Shown: positions 8,047-19,136 of the stretch, piece after piece | Position numbering within the stretch: the first letter of the stretch is position 1 | How the letters are laid out: each line of letters starts with the position of its first letter | From: Pelecanus crispus | Lineage: Eukaryota; Chordata; Aves; Pelecaniformes; Pelecanidae | DNA: 64,000 nucleotides | Assembly: GCF_030463565.1 (NCBI RefSeq) | Contig: NC_134676.1 | Coordinates: 30,691,228 to 30,755,227 of the forward strand | Direction: 5' to 3' | The notes under the pieces: generated by a model | What the model was told of the DNA's origin: nothing | Databases searched by the model: none | What the model saw: the letters and a program-made list of their open reading frames with translations, nothing else | Translations under genes and position numbers: made by a program

Positions 8047-9029
8047 AGGTCTGTGTGGTTTTTGGTTTTTTTTTTTTTTTTTCTTTTAATGTTCATCTGA
8101 CTTCGGATTTCCACCCTCTAGAATATTTCCCTTCTGAAAACATTTCACCTTTGACCAGCAAGAGCCTGATATTCTTGTCTTGTGGTAATTGAAATGACCT
8201 TTAGGCTGTAAAAATGATGCACAGAATCATCACTGCTAATGAGAAATCAAGTCATGATCTCTCAGTTTTGTAATTCTACACCCTTTTGCAGGGATAGCAG
8301 AAATAAAGACAATTAACCAGTAGAACTTACCTGGGAACCTGGAATGCTCTCAAGGTTGTAGACAAGCTGTCATTATGACTGAGCTTGAAGCTTTCTAAAT
8401 TCATTATTTTTGTAAGTTTTTCCCTATATGTTAGTGCTGGCACATCTAGTGCTAATGGGTAATCCCTTGGTTACCTTCCTTCCTTTAACATTTTTACCCT
8501 GCAGACAGTGCTCAGCCAGTTGAAAGGAGCTGTGGTTTGTTCTTAATTTTTATTATTTTCTAAGGGCAATTTCTGTTTGGTCTTCGTGAGCAGAATGTAG
8601 TATTTTCTGCTTTTATTATGCTCGCCACACAGGTTAAATGCTTATTTTGCTGTGAAAAAATCTGAGCTGTAAATTTCTGATTCTGTAAGTATCTCTGAAA
8701 CTATTTAGTGTTTTTGTTAGGAGTGGTGTTGCTGAATAGCAGGACCCTTTTTATGGATGGAAGGAATACTCTGTCATGGGTGCTTTTCTAAGTCACTTTG
8801 TTAAAGCAACAAACACATTGGAGAAAACGTTTTATGTAACGTGTAAATTTTTACGTAACACATCTTACACAGCACATAAAAATTGTGTGTCAGGAATGTA
8901 AACAAATTTTTGTAATTTAAAAGAATACTGGGCACTAGCTAAAGTTTCAGTTTTTGAAAACATTCATACTAGCTAGATTTTGCCTAGCCGAAAATACATT
9001 TCAAATGCAGTGAGATGCTTTTCATTTTT

Positions 9030-9270
9030 TCAAACTCTGTCCTTTATCCAGTTGCCATTAGAGGGAGTTTTAACTCACTTGAGAGCTGAATCTGCTTGTT
9101 AATCAGTTTAGCAGTTGGACCAAGACAAGCAGCTTTTACCCGGAGTGAATGGAGTGAAATTATTCACATTTCATATTTGTTTGCTTTCACCACAGCTTCC
9201 TTCTTTGGCTTAGTTGAACATTAAATGCTAACAAGGGGCTTTAATTTAAGCAGGGCTTCCTTTGTTATTA
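9030..9270. promoter_or_regulatory. Candidate downstream regulatory element
   Basis: The block carries AATCAGTTTAGCAG, GAAATTATTCAC, CATTAAATGCTAAC and TTTAATTTAAGC, which resemble MEIS/homeodomain sites, with balanced composition and no repeat similarity. It lies 1.7 kb past the DMRT2 stop. The call rests on motifs only. Confidence 0.2.
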
Positions 9271-9591
9271 AAAATATGGTTTGTTTTGTTTTTTGAGCTG
9301 CTGGCATAAACTAGGATGACAGATGAAAGAGAGTTCAGCACTCTGTGTAGCGAACCAATATTGGACACTGGAATTAGTCCTGCATAAATATTTTTTTGCC
9401 TGACAATGTGTGCATCTAACAATGTTCAGTTTCACATCTGAAATATTTTTCCAGGAAGTCACTTGTCTTTATTTATCTCTTAAGAAAAGGCCAGAAAACC
9501 AAAACCCTCCAACAGACTGGTACCTCTTGACCTTGTAAAGAACCAGCTGAACTGAACAAATTCAAACTCTGGAAGATATACCAAATGCTAA

Positions 9592-9650
9592 TATGTATAT
9601 ACACACACACACACACTCACACTTATATACATAATATATGTATGTTCCAG
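9592..9650. repeat. TA/CA-rich microsatellite
   Basis: A compound simple repeat: TATGTATA, (AC)8 at 9601-9616, then CACACTTATATACATAATATATGT-like sequence. It is a probable length-variable marker. Confidence 0.9.
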
Positions 9651-12600
9651 ATAGTTTTGTTCAAATCCCAGTCATTAGGGGAGGAGTGACATTTCTATTA
9701 CTATTTGAAAAAATGTGACCCTTGAGGTGAAACTTGGACAAATTTTTTGCTTCGCTTAACAAATTAGTCTCACTGGAGTCAGCATTTGGCCACCCTGTCT
9801 TGCTGTCTCTTGCTTATGTCTTGCTTCAGTTCCATTAGCTATTTCTCCCTGTACTTAGTTTCCTTTAATTTCATAGACCCTGGACCTCACCGCTCACACA
9901 TCTTGAAAGCTTGTTGCACCCAGATTGTTTTTTCCTTTCCTTTGTTAAAAATATGTGTATAAAGTCTACTTTTCATGGAGAGGATGATTAGTAGCTTGAG
10001 CAAGATAGCATATACACAGACAGTGTGTGATTTTCCTCACACATCTTTGCAGTGGATATATAACACTCTTGTCTCTTTCGGCCATGTACTTCTCTACAGC
10101 AGAACTAGCGACTTGTCTACATGTGCTGGTGTGGCTGTGCAAACTCATGTAGAAAAGGAGAAGTCATTGCTCTGAAACTGTCTAGCACTTACTGCTAGGC
10201 AGTGTTTCCCAGAAAATGTCAGCTGTTAAAATATCTTATGCTGCCCTATGATCCCTACTTCTTAAAAACAATTTTTGTGGCATTGTTGGGTGTGTGGATG
10301 GCTGTATCTCCTGTGCAGTGTGACTACTTTTCTCTGACTATGAGATACACCTTTGTGCTGTGTGCATGGATGTCAGGATGCATTTTCTTCCTGATCCCCT
10401 TCTGACCTCAGTTTTTCTTATGCGGTAGTGGAAGATACTTGTTGGGAAACTCAGCTTTAGGGTTGGGACAGACGGTCAAGAACCTGTGCTGGCTGTGGAG
10501 CACAAAATGGTTGTGGAAAGGAGTACAATGAACAATTCTTCACTTGGTCTGCAAAATACTAAGCTTGGCTGTTGGCACTGTCAGAGACAACCAACTACTT
10601 GTTGGAAGTGCAGGCTCTCCATATGCATGCCAAGACAAAAAATTTTATAGGTGTGCAGAGGTGTCTAAGTGTACAGAACTAGATGAATTAGGAATTAATA
10701 GTACCCCAGACAGTGCCTGGCTTACTACTTCACCTGGTGGCAAGGAGTGGGTGGTGGTGGGTTCACCTGGAGAAGGGATAGGTTATTGACTGCTCCTGCA
10801 GTGACAGTGCACCCTCATGTAGGACAGGAGAATGGAGATGGGGCTGTGATGGGTGAGAGGAGAGTCCCTGCTCAATAGGTGTGTGTTGCTGGCTTTGTCT
10901 CAGGTGCTGCCTTAAAACTGTAATTTGTCTTTGACATCTCTGAATCATCATATCAAGCTGCTGGGCTTGAGGTAGGTCAAGGTACAGAGTTTTGTGACGT
11001 GGCTGGATAATTGGACACGATCATCAACTGAATGCATTTGCATTCTGACCTGAGAACAACACGTAGCCCTGTGCTGTCTGCTTGTCCTTCTGCTATGACA
11101 AAGATCTCTCTGAGTTTTGCAGTCTGAGCTCCTCGTCTCCTCGGGATCATAAAAGCAAGTCCCTGTAGAGTTAATGGCTTTGAAGGATGGGCATTGACCA
11201 ACTCCCAGTTGCTATTGTTCTGGAATTAGGGAATTTGACACTCTCTCCATTTCTTTATTTTAAACGTAAAACAGGAAGATATGTTCTCATTTTGATTTGG
11301 CAGAGCGTTTGCATGATCAAGCCTTTTAGTTCCTGTACCCACCACTTTCCATTCAGCTGACCTTGATGTGAAAGCTGGCACCAAGAGTCATTGCCCATGA
11401 TGGATGAGATTTTTCACTGTATCACTAAGTTCCTTCTCTGAAGTTCTGCCAGCTGAACATCATAAAGTACACATAAAGCCTCCTTTCACTCAGAGAGTAG
11501 CAATCAGCCATTTTCTGTTTGCTTGCATTGAAACCAAGACAAACTGTGGCTTATGCAAGAAGAGCTACTGGGGAAGCAGGTGTGGGCAGGTGGAAACCAG
11601 TGTCAGGAATGTCAGAGTGACTGGGGAGACAGGAACCAGTTGGTGTTTTATGGGAGGAAGCATCCCTCTTCATAAATAATGAAAACAAGTAAACTGGAAA
11701 AAAAATTCAAATTCTTCAACATTGCAAGTTCCCTCTCTTTCTGTCCCCAGCAGCAGCTCTTTGTGAACAAGATACAGTTATTTTTCTGTCCAGAATCAGG
11801 TCAGATATCAGGTTCATGGGCTGCACCCATCACTTTTGTTGTCATTTGGAGTTGGTAGCCCAAAGCCAATGAGCCATGCTGTTATTGTGACCCATTGCCT
11901 GCAGTATAGGGGCTGATGCTGGCACTGCTCCATGGTCATAAACTGAGGATAGGAGGCTATCCCTCACTGTGAACTCAGCACTCTAAACTTTGCATGGATG
12001 GGAGGACAAACTCACTATCTAACCTGTGTGTTACCACAGGACATACTGCTATGTCTAGTGTTTGCTGACAAGTAACAGCTTCCACAGTGACAAACAGAAA
12101 AGAAAGGAGTGATTCTTCTTATTCAGTTATGTTAAGATATTATGTTGGAAAAATCGGAAGAATGAAAAATTACATTGGAACAGGGCAGTGGCCCTATTTT
12201 TGTAAAAACTAGTTACAGCTGAAATCCACCCAAGGGAAAGTGAAAAACTGCATAGGCAAGCCTACTGATGTGTACATCAACTGGAACCTACTAAGATACG
12301 TACTCATCCTTGCAAGGTGGAGTCTAGAAGTGAACTTAGAAGAGATACAAAGGTTTTAGGAATGCCAGATTTGACAGTCACACTGTCTGGCTGACAACCT
12401 CTGCATCTATACCTCACTGTAGTTGGACAAATCTGGGCTTAAAACAGTGACTAGATTTTTCATTCATTCCTTGACAATCCATTTGGGCAGGAAACAGGTA
12501 GGTTGAACTAGTACCATGTCTGATATACAGTTTCTATATTTGTGTATCAAGAGCTAACAGTGGCATCCATTACACCCTTCCTGGTTTTCATCTACTCTAT

Positions 12601-12913
12601 TTCTACACAAAGAACCTCCTACCTGAGTTGGCCATGGCCAGACTCCACTTTTCTAAGTCAGACAGAAAACACGGGTGAACCATCTTCCTTCAGAGATGTC
12701 TCACCTCTGGGTCATGAAAAGCACACCAGGACTTGGTCCTCTGGGGAAAGATGCTCTAAGTAGTCATAGAGTTGTTGGATCATTGATCTGGAAAGACCAG
12801 AGCTATGTATACAGATAGGAAACCAAAATTTTAGTGCAAAATATATGTAGGTAAAACCAACTCCTTTCAGGCAATTTTAGACTTGCAGCAGTGTAAGCAT
12901 GAATGAAGAGCAG

Positions 12914-12929
12914 AAAAAAAAAAAAAAAA
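12914..12929. repeat. A16 homopolymer
   Basis: A plain A tract between unique sequences. It does not follow a recognisable retrocopy body. Confidence 0.9.
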
Positions 12930-13146
12930 CCCAGAAGATCTTAGCAAGAGACATGGAGGTGACAAATGTACAGGAACCTTACACTTTAATCCATGTAGAA
13001 AATCACAGTTTATTTAATCTTCCATTTAATTTAGAAACTTTATTTACACTTGTTACCATATGAGCTGTCCTTACCTTGTAGAGCAGTGCTACTTCCTCTA
13101 CTATATCCTCAAACATGTTTATTAATTGGAACTTGGTGCTATGTGG

Positions 13147-13800
13147 TAGAACCGTAGGGTAGAGCTGCGGTGGCACTGAGGCCGGACAGCAGCTCTGGGA
13201 AGTGCTCAGTCCCATCCCTGCCCCATAGCAGGTCAGCCGCAACAGGTTGCTCAGGGCTGTGTTAAGTTGGGTTTGAATATCTTGAAAGATGGAGACTTCA
13301 CAGCCTCTGGGCAACCTGTTCCAGTGTTTGACCACCTGCACAGGAAAAAAAGAGTTCTTCTGTTTAGATGGAATTTCCTGTATTCTAGTGTGTGCCTCTT
13401 TCCTCTTGTCCTGTCCTGGACACCACTACAAGATTGTCTTCTTTGCTCCCACTATCTATACATAATGACAAAGTACCCCCTGAGCCTTCTCTTCCCCAGG
13501 CTGGACAGCCCCAGCTCTCTCAGCCTTTCCTGATGTGAGAGATGCTTCAGTCCCTTAATCATCTTCAAGGTGCCTTTGCTGGACTCACTGTAGTATGTTC
13601 TTCTGTACAGGGGAGCCCTGCACCGGACACAGTACTCCAGGTGTGTCTCATTGGGGCTGAGTAGAGAGGAGGGATTGCCTCCCTCCACATGCTGGCAACA
13701 TTCTGCCAAATGCAGCCCAGAATGCTGTTGGGCATACTTGCCAAAGAGCACATTGCTGCCTTCTGGTCAGCTCAGTGTCCACCAGGGCCACCCTGACTCA
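13147..13800 (-). mobile_element. Old CR1 LINE fragment (3' part of ORF2 and 3' UTR)
   Basis: On the minus strand the translation shows CR1 ORF2 C-terminal hallmarks in order: a THLEYCVRC-like block (about 13620-13660), [22 protein letters not shown] (about 13470-13550) and [11 protein letters not shown] (about 13310-13340). These fall in different frames, so the reading frame is broken. The 3' UTR-like part ends near 13147. CR1 is the main non-LTR retrotransposon of birds and inserts as 5'-truncated copies; this one is decayed and inactive. Borders are approximate. Confidence 0.85.
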
Positions 13801-16800
13801 GGATATGTCACACAGGACTTACATTTTGCAATACTACTGTCATCTGCCCTAGGATTAAATAAACTCTCCTCTGTTAAATCATTGCATACTAGAGTCATGA
13901 TGGAGTAAGTGCAAAAAGAAATGACTCCCTATGACTTTAGGATCTCAAGGTCTGAAAAGAAAAGAAAAAAAGAATAGTTGTGAAATTCTGAAAGCATTAC
14001 AACAACCGTACTGCAAACCTATGCAAACCTGAGATTAAGGTGATGCTGAAACTTCAGCTCAGGCTCAATATGAAGTAGTTGCATAGAGCATGACTAAAAA
14101 GCTTTAAGTTAAGAAGGGCTGAGTTCCCTCAGCTTCAAACATAATGTCCACCTAACCTCTCACCATGCCTTCCCATACTACTCTTTCATAAATGGACTGA
14201 GAAAACAGGAGTTGTCTTATCACAGTTTAAAATGATTTCCATTCTGACTCTGGCAAACTGGTCTAGGATTTGAGTTCAGGAGCAATGGGGTTCATACTGA
14301 AATTGCTTTTTCATTAATCTGTCCCTAGGATGTGCCTGGAGGGAGCCAATAGCTTGGTCACTCTGGGAAACTATCTTGGTGTGGCAGAAAGGTACAGAGA
14401 AAAACAAGACTAAAACCAACAAGGAGGACTTTACCTAGTGGCTGGTGGGTCAGCCCCACCTGACTTTCACCTGCTCCTTGCTGGCCTTTGACAAGGTGGG
14501 GAATGGCAGCAGGGCCCTGTACAGAGCCGGGCACCTGCACAGTTCCCACAATGCCTACCCCAGCTGGGCAGGAAGAGCACAGCCATGCCCTGAGCACCTG
14601 TCTGGACAGAGGGACAGCCAGCCGTCCTCATGCTGGTGGATGGGCATCAGCCAGTTCTGGAACACCCTGACAGAGCTTTTTCAGTCAAAGAGCTTTAGCT
14701 TTTTCAGACAGTGGAGTATCCCCCAATGCAAAACTGCTTGCTTACAAAGCTGCTATGTCCTGCGTGAGTAGCAATTCTGGGCTAACAGTTTGCAGATGTA
14801 ACAGTAAGGGTGCATGCTCTGCTGGGTACGGAGGCTTTAGGCAGAGGCTCTGCAATGCAAAGAAGTGAGAGGAAAAATTTTTTGGGATAAAACTCTTTTC
14901 TTCAGTCCATTAAATTTCATGCTCAGAATTAGAGGAGAGTGAGTCAGAGATTTTGAACTAAGAACAACTGAAAGTAAACCCATGAGGCCATGAACATTAT
15001 TTGTAATAATTTAACCTCAAAGCAATGATGGTGTAGCTAACCATAAAGGGGTTTGCATCTAACAGAGGAGGATATGAGCAGAAGGTCATGCTGAATGCAT
15101 GATCTTCTGTAATTTATGGCAACCAGTAATAAGTCCAGGCTTACAGGAAGGAAAGCTTACACATGTTAACAACAAGGTCCCTGTAGCAATGTCTTGATTG
15201 AGCTTCTGGTGTTACTCCCACACAGTGTTCTCAGAGTTGTCTTGTTTGTGGGAGCAGGATGGGAAGGGGCGGGGGAACCTCTGCAATGCAGTAATAAGAA
15301 AGAGCTTATCTTTGCGCTCCTTCACTTCTTACTGCTCACTGCACAACAGCTCACACTTCACTTCCAACAGCACCAAAGCCCACACGTGGTGGATATGGGT
15401 TGATACTATTCCAGCAGGTACAAGAGAGGTAGAAGACTGGCATGCATTTTCTTAGCTGGTTTTGCTTTAGCTTTTACCTGGCACTCACTTTGACACCTGC
15501 AAATGCAAATCAAGCCCTTCTACAAGTGACACTTTGCTTGAAGCTGGGGTCCCAGCAGAAAGTTGTCTTTGAGTTGGATTCTCTGTAGCCCAGCTAATGA
15601 AAGTAGGGCTCCTCCTACCACTTTTTCTCCTGGTGTGGAGCCATCTGTACAGCGTATCTTCTCTATCCAATTGACTATATCTGTGACACATGTTGAATTT
15701 GCTCTTTGAGACTGCTGCTGCCTGCAAATGTAGCTGAAATAGTTTCAAAAGTGGAGAGAAGTAAAGTAGATGCAAAATATTTTGGGAAACCAGGCTAAAA
15801 AAATATTTGTCCTCATGTGCTTTCCCTGTCATCCTCTCCTATGCAGTTAATCTTATGTAGCTTTCTAAGCTCCTTCCTTTCCTGTCACACATGATATCCC
15901 CTTCTGTCTAGGACATACCAGTGACTCCTCCAACATAAGTGCTGAGGTCTGTGCTTCCCTTTACACATGACAACATAACTGGCACTACTCGTTGTGCTTA
16001 GGATCGGGTTCTTGTGCTGCAAAACAGTCTACCCCAGAGTGACTTGTAAAGGCTTTCTACAAAGCAACCAGTTCAGCATGCTCATGCGGAAGCTGCAAAA
16101 TAAACAAGGAATAATAACATATCTCCCACAGCTGGGAAATGCCACATGTGGATGAGGCTAATCCATTCATCAGGTTCTGAACACAAAGTCCCCCCAGAGA
16201 GTATCATAAATCCACGTGATGTCCCTGAATGCTGGATTTTTCATTTGGGTATATGAAGGAACTGAAAAATGTGTGAAATGAAAATCACATGTACTCCAAA
16301 GCAGCTCCATAGCACTGGAAGCTGGTAACATCTGAAAGTGAGTAGGCAAAACTGACACATAAAGATGTGCTCTGAGCCAATTTACAGCAAAGGGTAAAGA
16401 TCATGCTGCATCTGAGTCAAAACAGGGTAGGCACTACTCCCTAGCGACTGTACATCCAAAGAGTCTCTTGTGTACCGATTATACCAGAAAATGTATGGAA
16501 TACATTACAATTATGAATGTTCCTCTGACATGTTATTTCAGGAAAGACCATGAGAGTAGGATAAAATATAGGGCTCAGCCTTTCAACCTGCAGTCATAAC
16601 CGGCCCAATTTCCATTGCTGCCAAAGATGAAGCAGAGATGTTTATCTCCACACAGCCACTTGTGAGAAGAGACAAGTATTCCAACAGAATAAAGGTTTTC
16701 AGCAAAAGCAGTTGCAAGCTTTTCTAAAACACTGTGCTTCCTGATACTTGCTTGGAGTTAACAGCTGAGTTCAGAAGGCAGGTCTCCAAATGCTTGTATG

Positions 16801-18000
16801 GTGCGTTCTGCAGTTGTATACCTGAGCATGCTTAAATGGAAGTGTTTTATCTTCAAACTGTCATGTCATGGTTTGCCCAAGAACTTTCAAAATGTGGCCT
16901 AAATCTTCAAAGAAAAAAAATAAAGACTAACTCAGTCCTATGGCTGATTATTATGCAGCTGATATGATCCATTCCTTCCTACAGTTGTTTTGGACCATTC
17001 TGTCCTTGCTGTTGTTTTATATTGAGGAAATGCATTCTTGTGTTAAGCAAATATGCTATAGAGTTTGGGAGATTAAAGCTGTGAGGCAAAAAACTGAGGT
17101 ACATGCAGAGACTTGGACTTGGAGTGCAGGGAAAATGAAGGCCATCTGCTGTGCCATCTGCTGTGCATCTTAGTGTTAATGAAGTCTATGAAAAGAAGAA
17201 ACAGTGAATATTTGGACTGATGGTTGAACCAAAAGGAAGGACAGAAATCCTGTGTTCAGCATATCCCAGGTGACAGTGCCGACACGAAAAAGAAAATGAA
17301 AAAGAAAAAAGAAATGCTAACTTCTACCAAGCCATCTTTAGAGTGCGTCGACACTGCAAATCTCTTTCTGCTTGTTAAAGTCTTCTAGATTTTAAATGGC
17401 TGAATGAAATGTGTCAATGGTGTAGAAACTGTCACCATTCCCAGCACTGCTTGGCAGCTCTTTTCTTCAACAGAGAGATCAGTGACTGGTTAGACCAAGC
17501 AAGAAGTAAACACAGGCCATCTGCTCCTAAGAAAGGGGCAAAGCAATTCTGAAGGAGCTGGTGATGGTCTCCATTGGCCTCCGCCAGCTGAAGAGTTCAA
17601 ATTAATGAAGCCAGGAGACAGGAAGCATCTAACAAGATAATACATGGAAGCATTTGGATGTTTTGGAGTTTTTTAAGAAAAACTTTTCCCCAAGAGAAAG
17701 GTTGCATCTCAGAAAGCCATGCAGGGCCAACAATATCTGGTGAGATATTGCTAGTCATTCCAGATATGGGTAGATTGCCAAATCTTGGTTTAGACAACAA
17801 AGAGATGGCTCCCATGTTTCAGCCCAGTTTTTACAGACTGCAGGAAGACAACATCCTGTGCAAGCAGGATTTCTGCCTCTGCTTCAGACAACTCAATGGT
17901 GAGTTTGTGGGCCGGTCCTTTGGTCATTCGCCGTGGGGAGTTTGGGAAAAGGGGCAAGAAGTCCCAAAGATCTGGATCACTGTATGAGGGTCTGCAGTGG
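13801..18000. other. Gene desert between the CR1 fragment and the LTR
   Basis: No gene is recognised. There is a small tandem duplication (12-bp unit twice, 17141-17164) and an A/G-rich patch at 17284-17320. Open frames here (up to 115 codons, for example 15485-15832 minus and 14445-14771 plus) have no family features. Confidence 0.6.
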
Positions 18001-19136
18001 TGTTGTGGCTTGAGCCTGGCTGGATGCCAGGTACCTACCAAAGCCACCCTATCACTCCCCCTCCTCAGCCAGACATGGGAGAGAAAATATTATGAAAGGT
18101 TTGTGGGTCGAGATAGAGACAGGGAGAGATCACTCACCAGTTACTGTCACGGGCAAAACAGACTCAAGTTGGGGAAATGAATTTAATTTATTACCAATCA
18201 AATCAGAGTAGGGTAATGAGAAATAAAACCAAATCTTAAACCCACCTTCCCTCCACCCCTCCCTTCTTCCCAGGCTCAACTTTACTCCCAAATTCTCTAC
18301 CCCCAGTGGTGCAGGGGGATGGGGAATGGGGGTTGCAGTCAGTTCATCACACATTGTTTCTGCCGCTCCTTCCTCCTCAGGGAGAGGACTCCTCACACTC
18401 TTCCCCTGCTCCAGCGTGGGGTCCCTCCCACAGGACACAGTCCTCCATGAACTTCTCCAGCCTGAGTCCTTCCCATGAGCTATAGTTCTTCATGAACTGC
18501 TCCAGCATGTGTCCCTTCCATGGGGTGCAGTCCTTCAGGAGCAGACTGCTCCAGCGTGGGTCCCCCATGGGGTCACAAGTCCTGCCAACAAACCTGCTCC
18601 AACATGGGCTCCTCTCTCCATGGGTCCACAGGTCCTCCCAGGAGCCTGCTCCAGCGGGGGCTTCCCATAGGGTCACAGCCTCCTTTGGGCACATCTACCT
18701 GTCCAGCGTGGGGTCCTCCACAGGCTGCAGGTGGATATCTGCTCCACTGTGGACCTCCATGGGCTGCAGGGGGACAGCCTGCCTCACCATGGTCTTCACC
18801 ACGGGCTGCAGGGGAATCTCTGCTCCAGCACCTGGATCACCTCCTCCGCCTCCTTCTTCACTGACCTTGGTGTCTGCAGGGCTGTTTCTTCCACATATTC
18901 TCATGCCTCTCTCTGGCTGCAGGTTCTTGTGCAGATTTTTTCCGCCTTCTTAAATATGTTATTACAGAGGCACTACCAGCACCACTGATGGGCTCAGCCT
19001 TGGCCAGCAGCAGGTCTGTCTTGGAGCCGGCTGGAACTGGCTCTGTTGGACATGGGGGAAGCTTCTGGCAGCTTCTCACAGAAGCTACCCCTGTAGCCCC
19101 CCAGCTACCAAAACCTTGGCATGTCAATGCAATACA
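18001..19136 (-). mobile_element. Solo-LTR-like copy of an avian endogenous retrovirus-type element
   Basis: The copy begins TGTTGTGG at 18001 and ends AATACA at 19136, so it has TG...CA ends. The flanking pentamers AGTGG (17996-18000) and AATGG (19137-19141) could be a 5-bp target duplication with one mismatch, as made by ERVL-type integrases. On the minus strand an AATAAA signal (18187-18192) lies about 190 bp from the 3' end with GT-rich sequence after it, so the LTR reads right to left. Seven related units with the core CTCCAGCGTGGG occupy 18409-18712. No internal retroviral gene is beside it. I recognise the sequence as a high-copy bird LTR; the family name is uncertain. Confidence 0.75.
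18409..18750. repeat. Seven imperfect repeats of about 48 bp inside the LTR
   Basis: The 12-bp core (consensus CTCCAGCGTGGG) begins at 18409, 18455, 18500, 18549, 18597, 18649 and 18701, giving spacings of 46, 45, 49, 48, 52 and 52 bp. Between cores are related phrases such as GGGTCACAG and TCCTTC. The array lies in the part that would be U3, where direct repeats often serve as enhancers. The minus-strand frame at 18377-18694 is a by-product of the array. Confidence 0.85.

Larger units (their letters stand above)
7338..8062 (+). other. DMRT2 3' UTR (short form to about 7615, possible long form to about 8060)
   Basis: AT-rich sequence after the stop codon holds several AATAAA signals: 7337-7342 (overlapping the stop and too close to be likely), 7509-7514, 7594-7599 and 8041-8046. 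The two later signals are followed by GT/T-rich sequence. No other gene is seen here; the short frames at 7534-7743 and 7805-8020 are not supported. Confidence 0.6.
8100..13146. other. Gene desert, first part
   Basis: No gene is recognised. The DNA is AT-rich with few CpG. It contains a TA/CA microsatellite (9592-9650), a TTACGTAA site at 8851-8858, a motif-dense block at 9030-9270, an octamer-like palindrome at 11031-11046, and A16 at 12914-12929. Open frames of 60-91 codons occur at the density expected by chance and show no family similarity. Confidence 0.6.

Noticed and set aside
12762-12806. Possible CR1 tail (CATAGAGTTGTTGGATCATTG-like)
   Set aside because: Only a vague resemblance to the CR1 3' end; too short and diverged to call.
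18377-18694. 105-codon minus frame with internal periodicity
   Set aside because: The periodicity comes from the LTR repeat array, not from a protein repeat.
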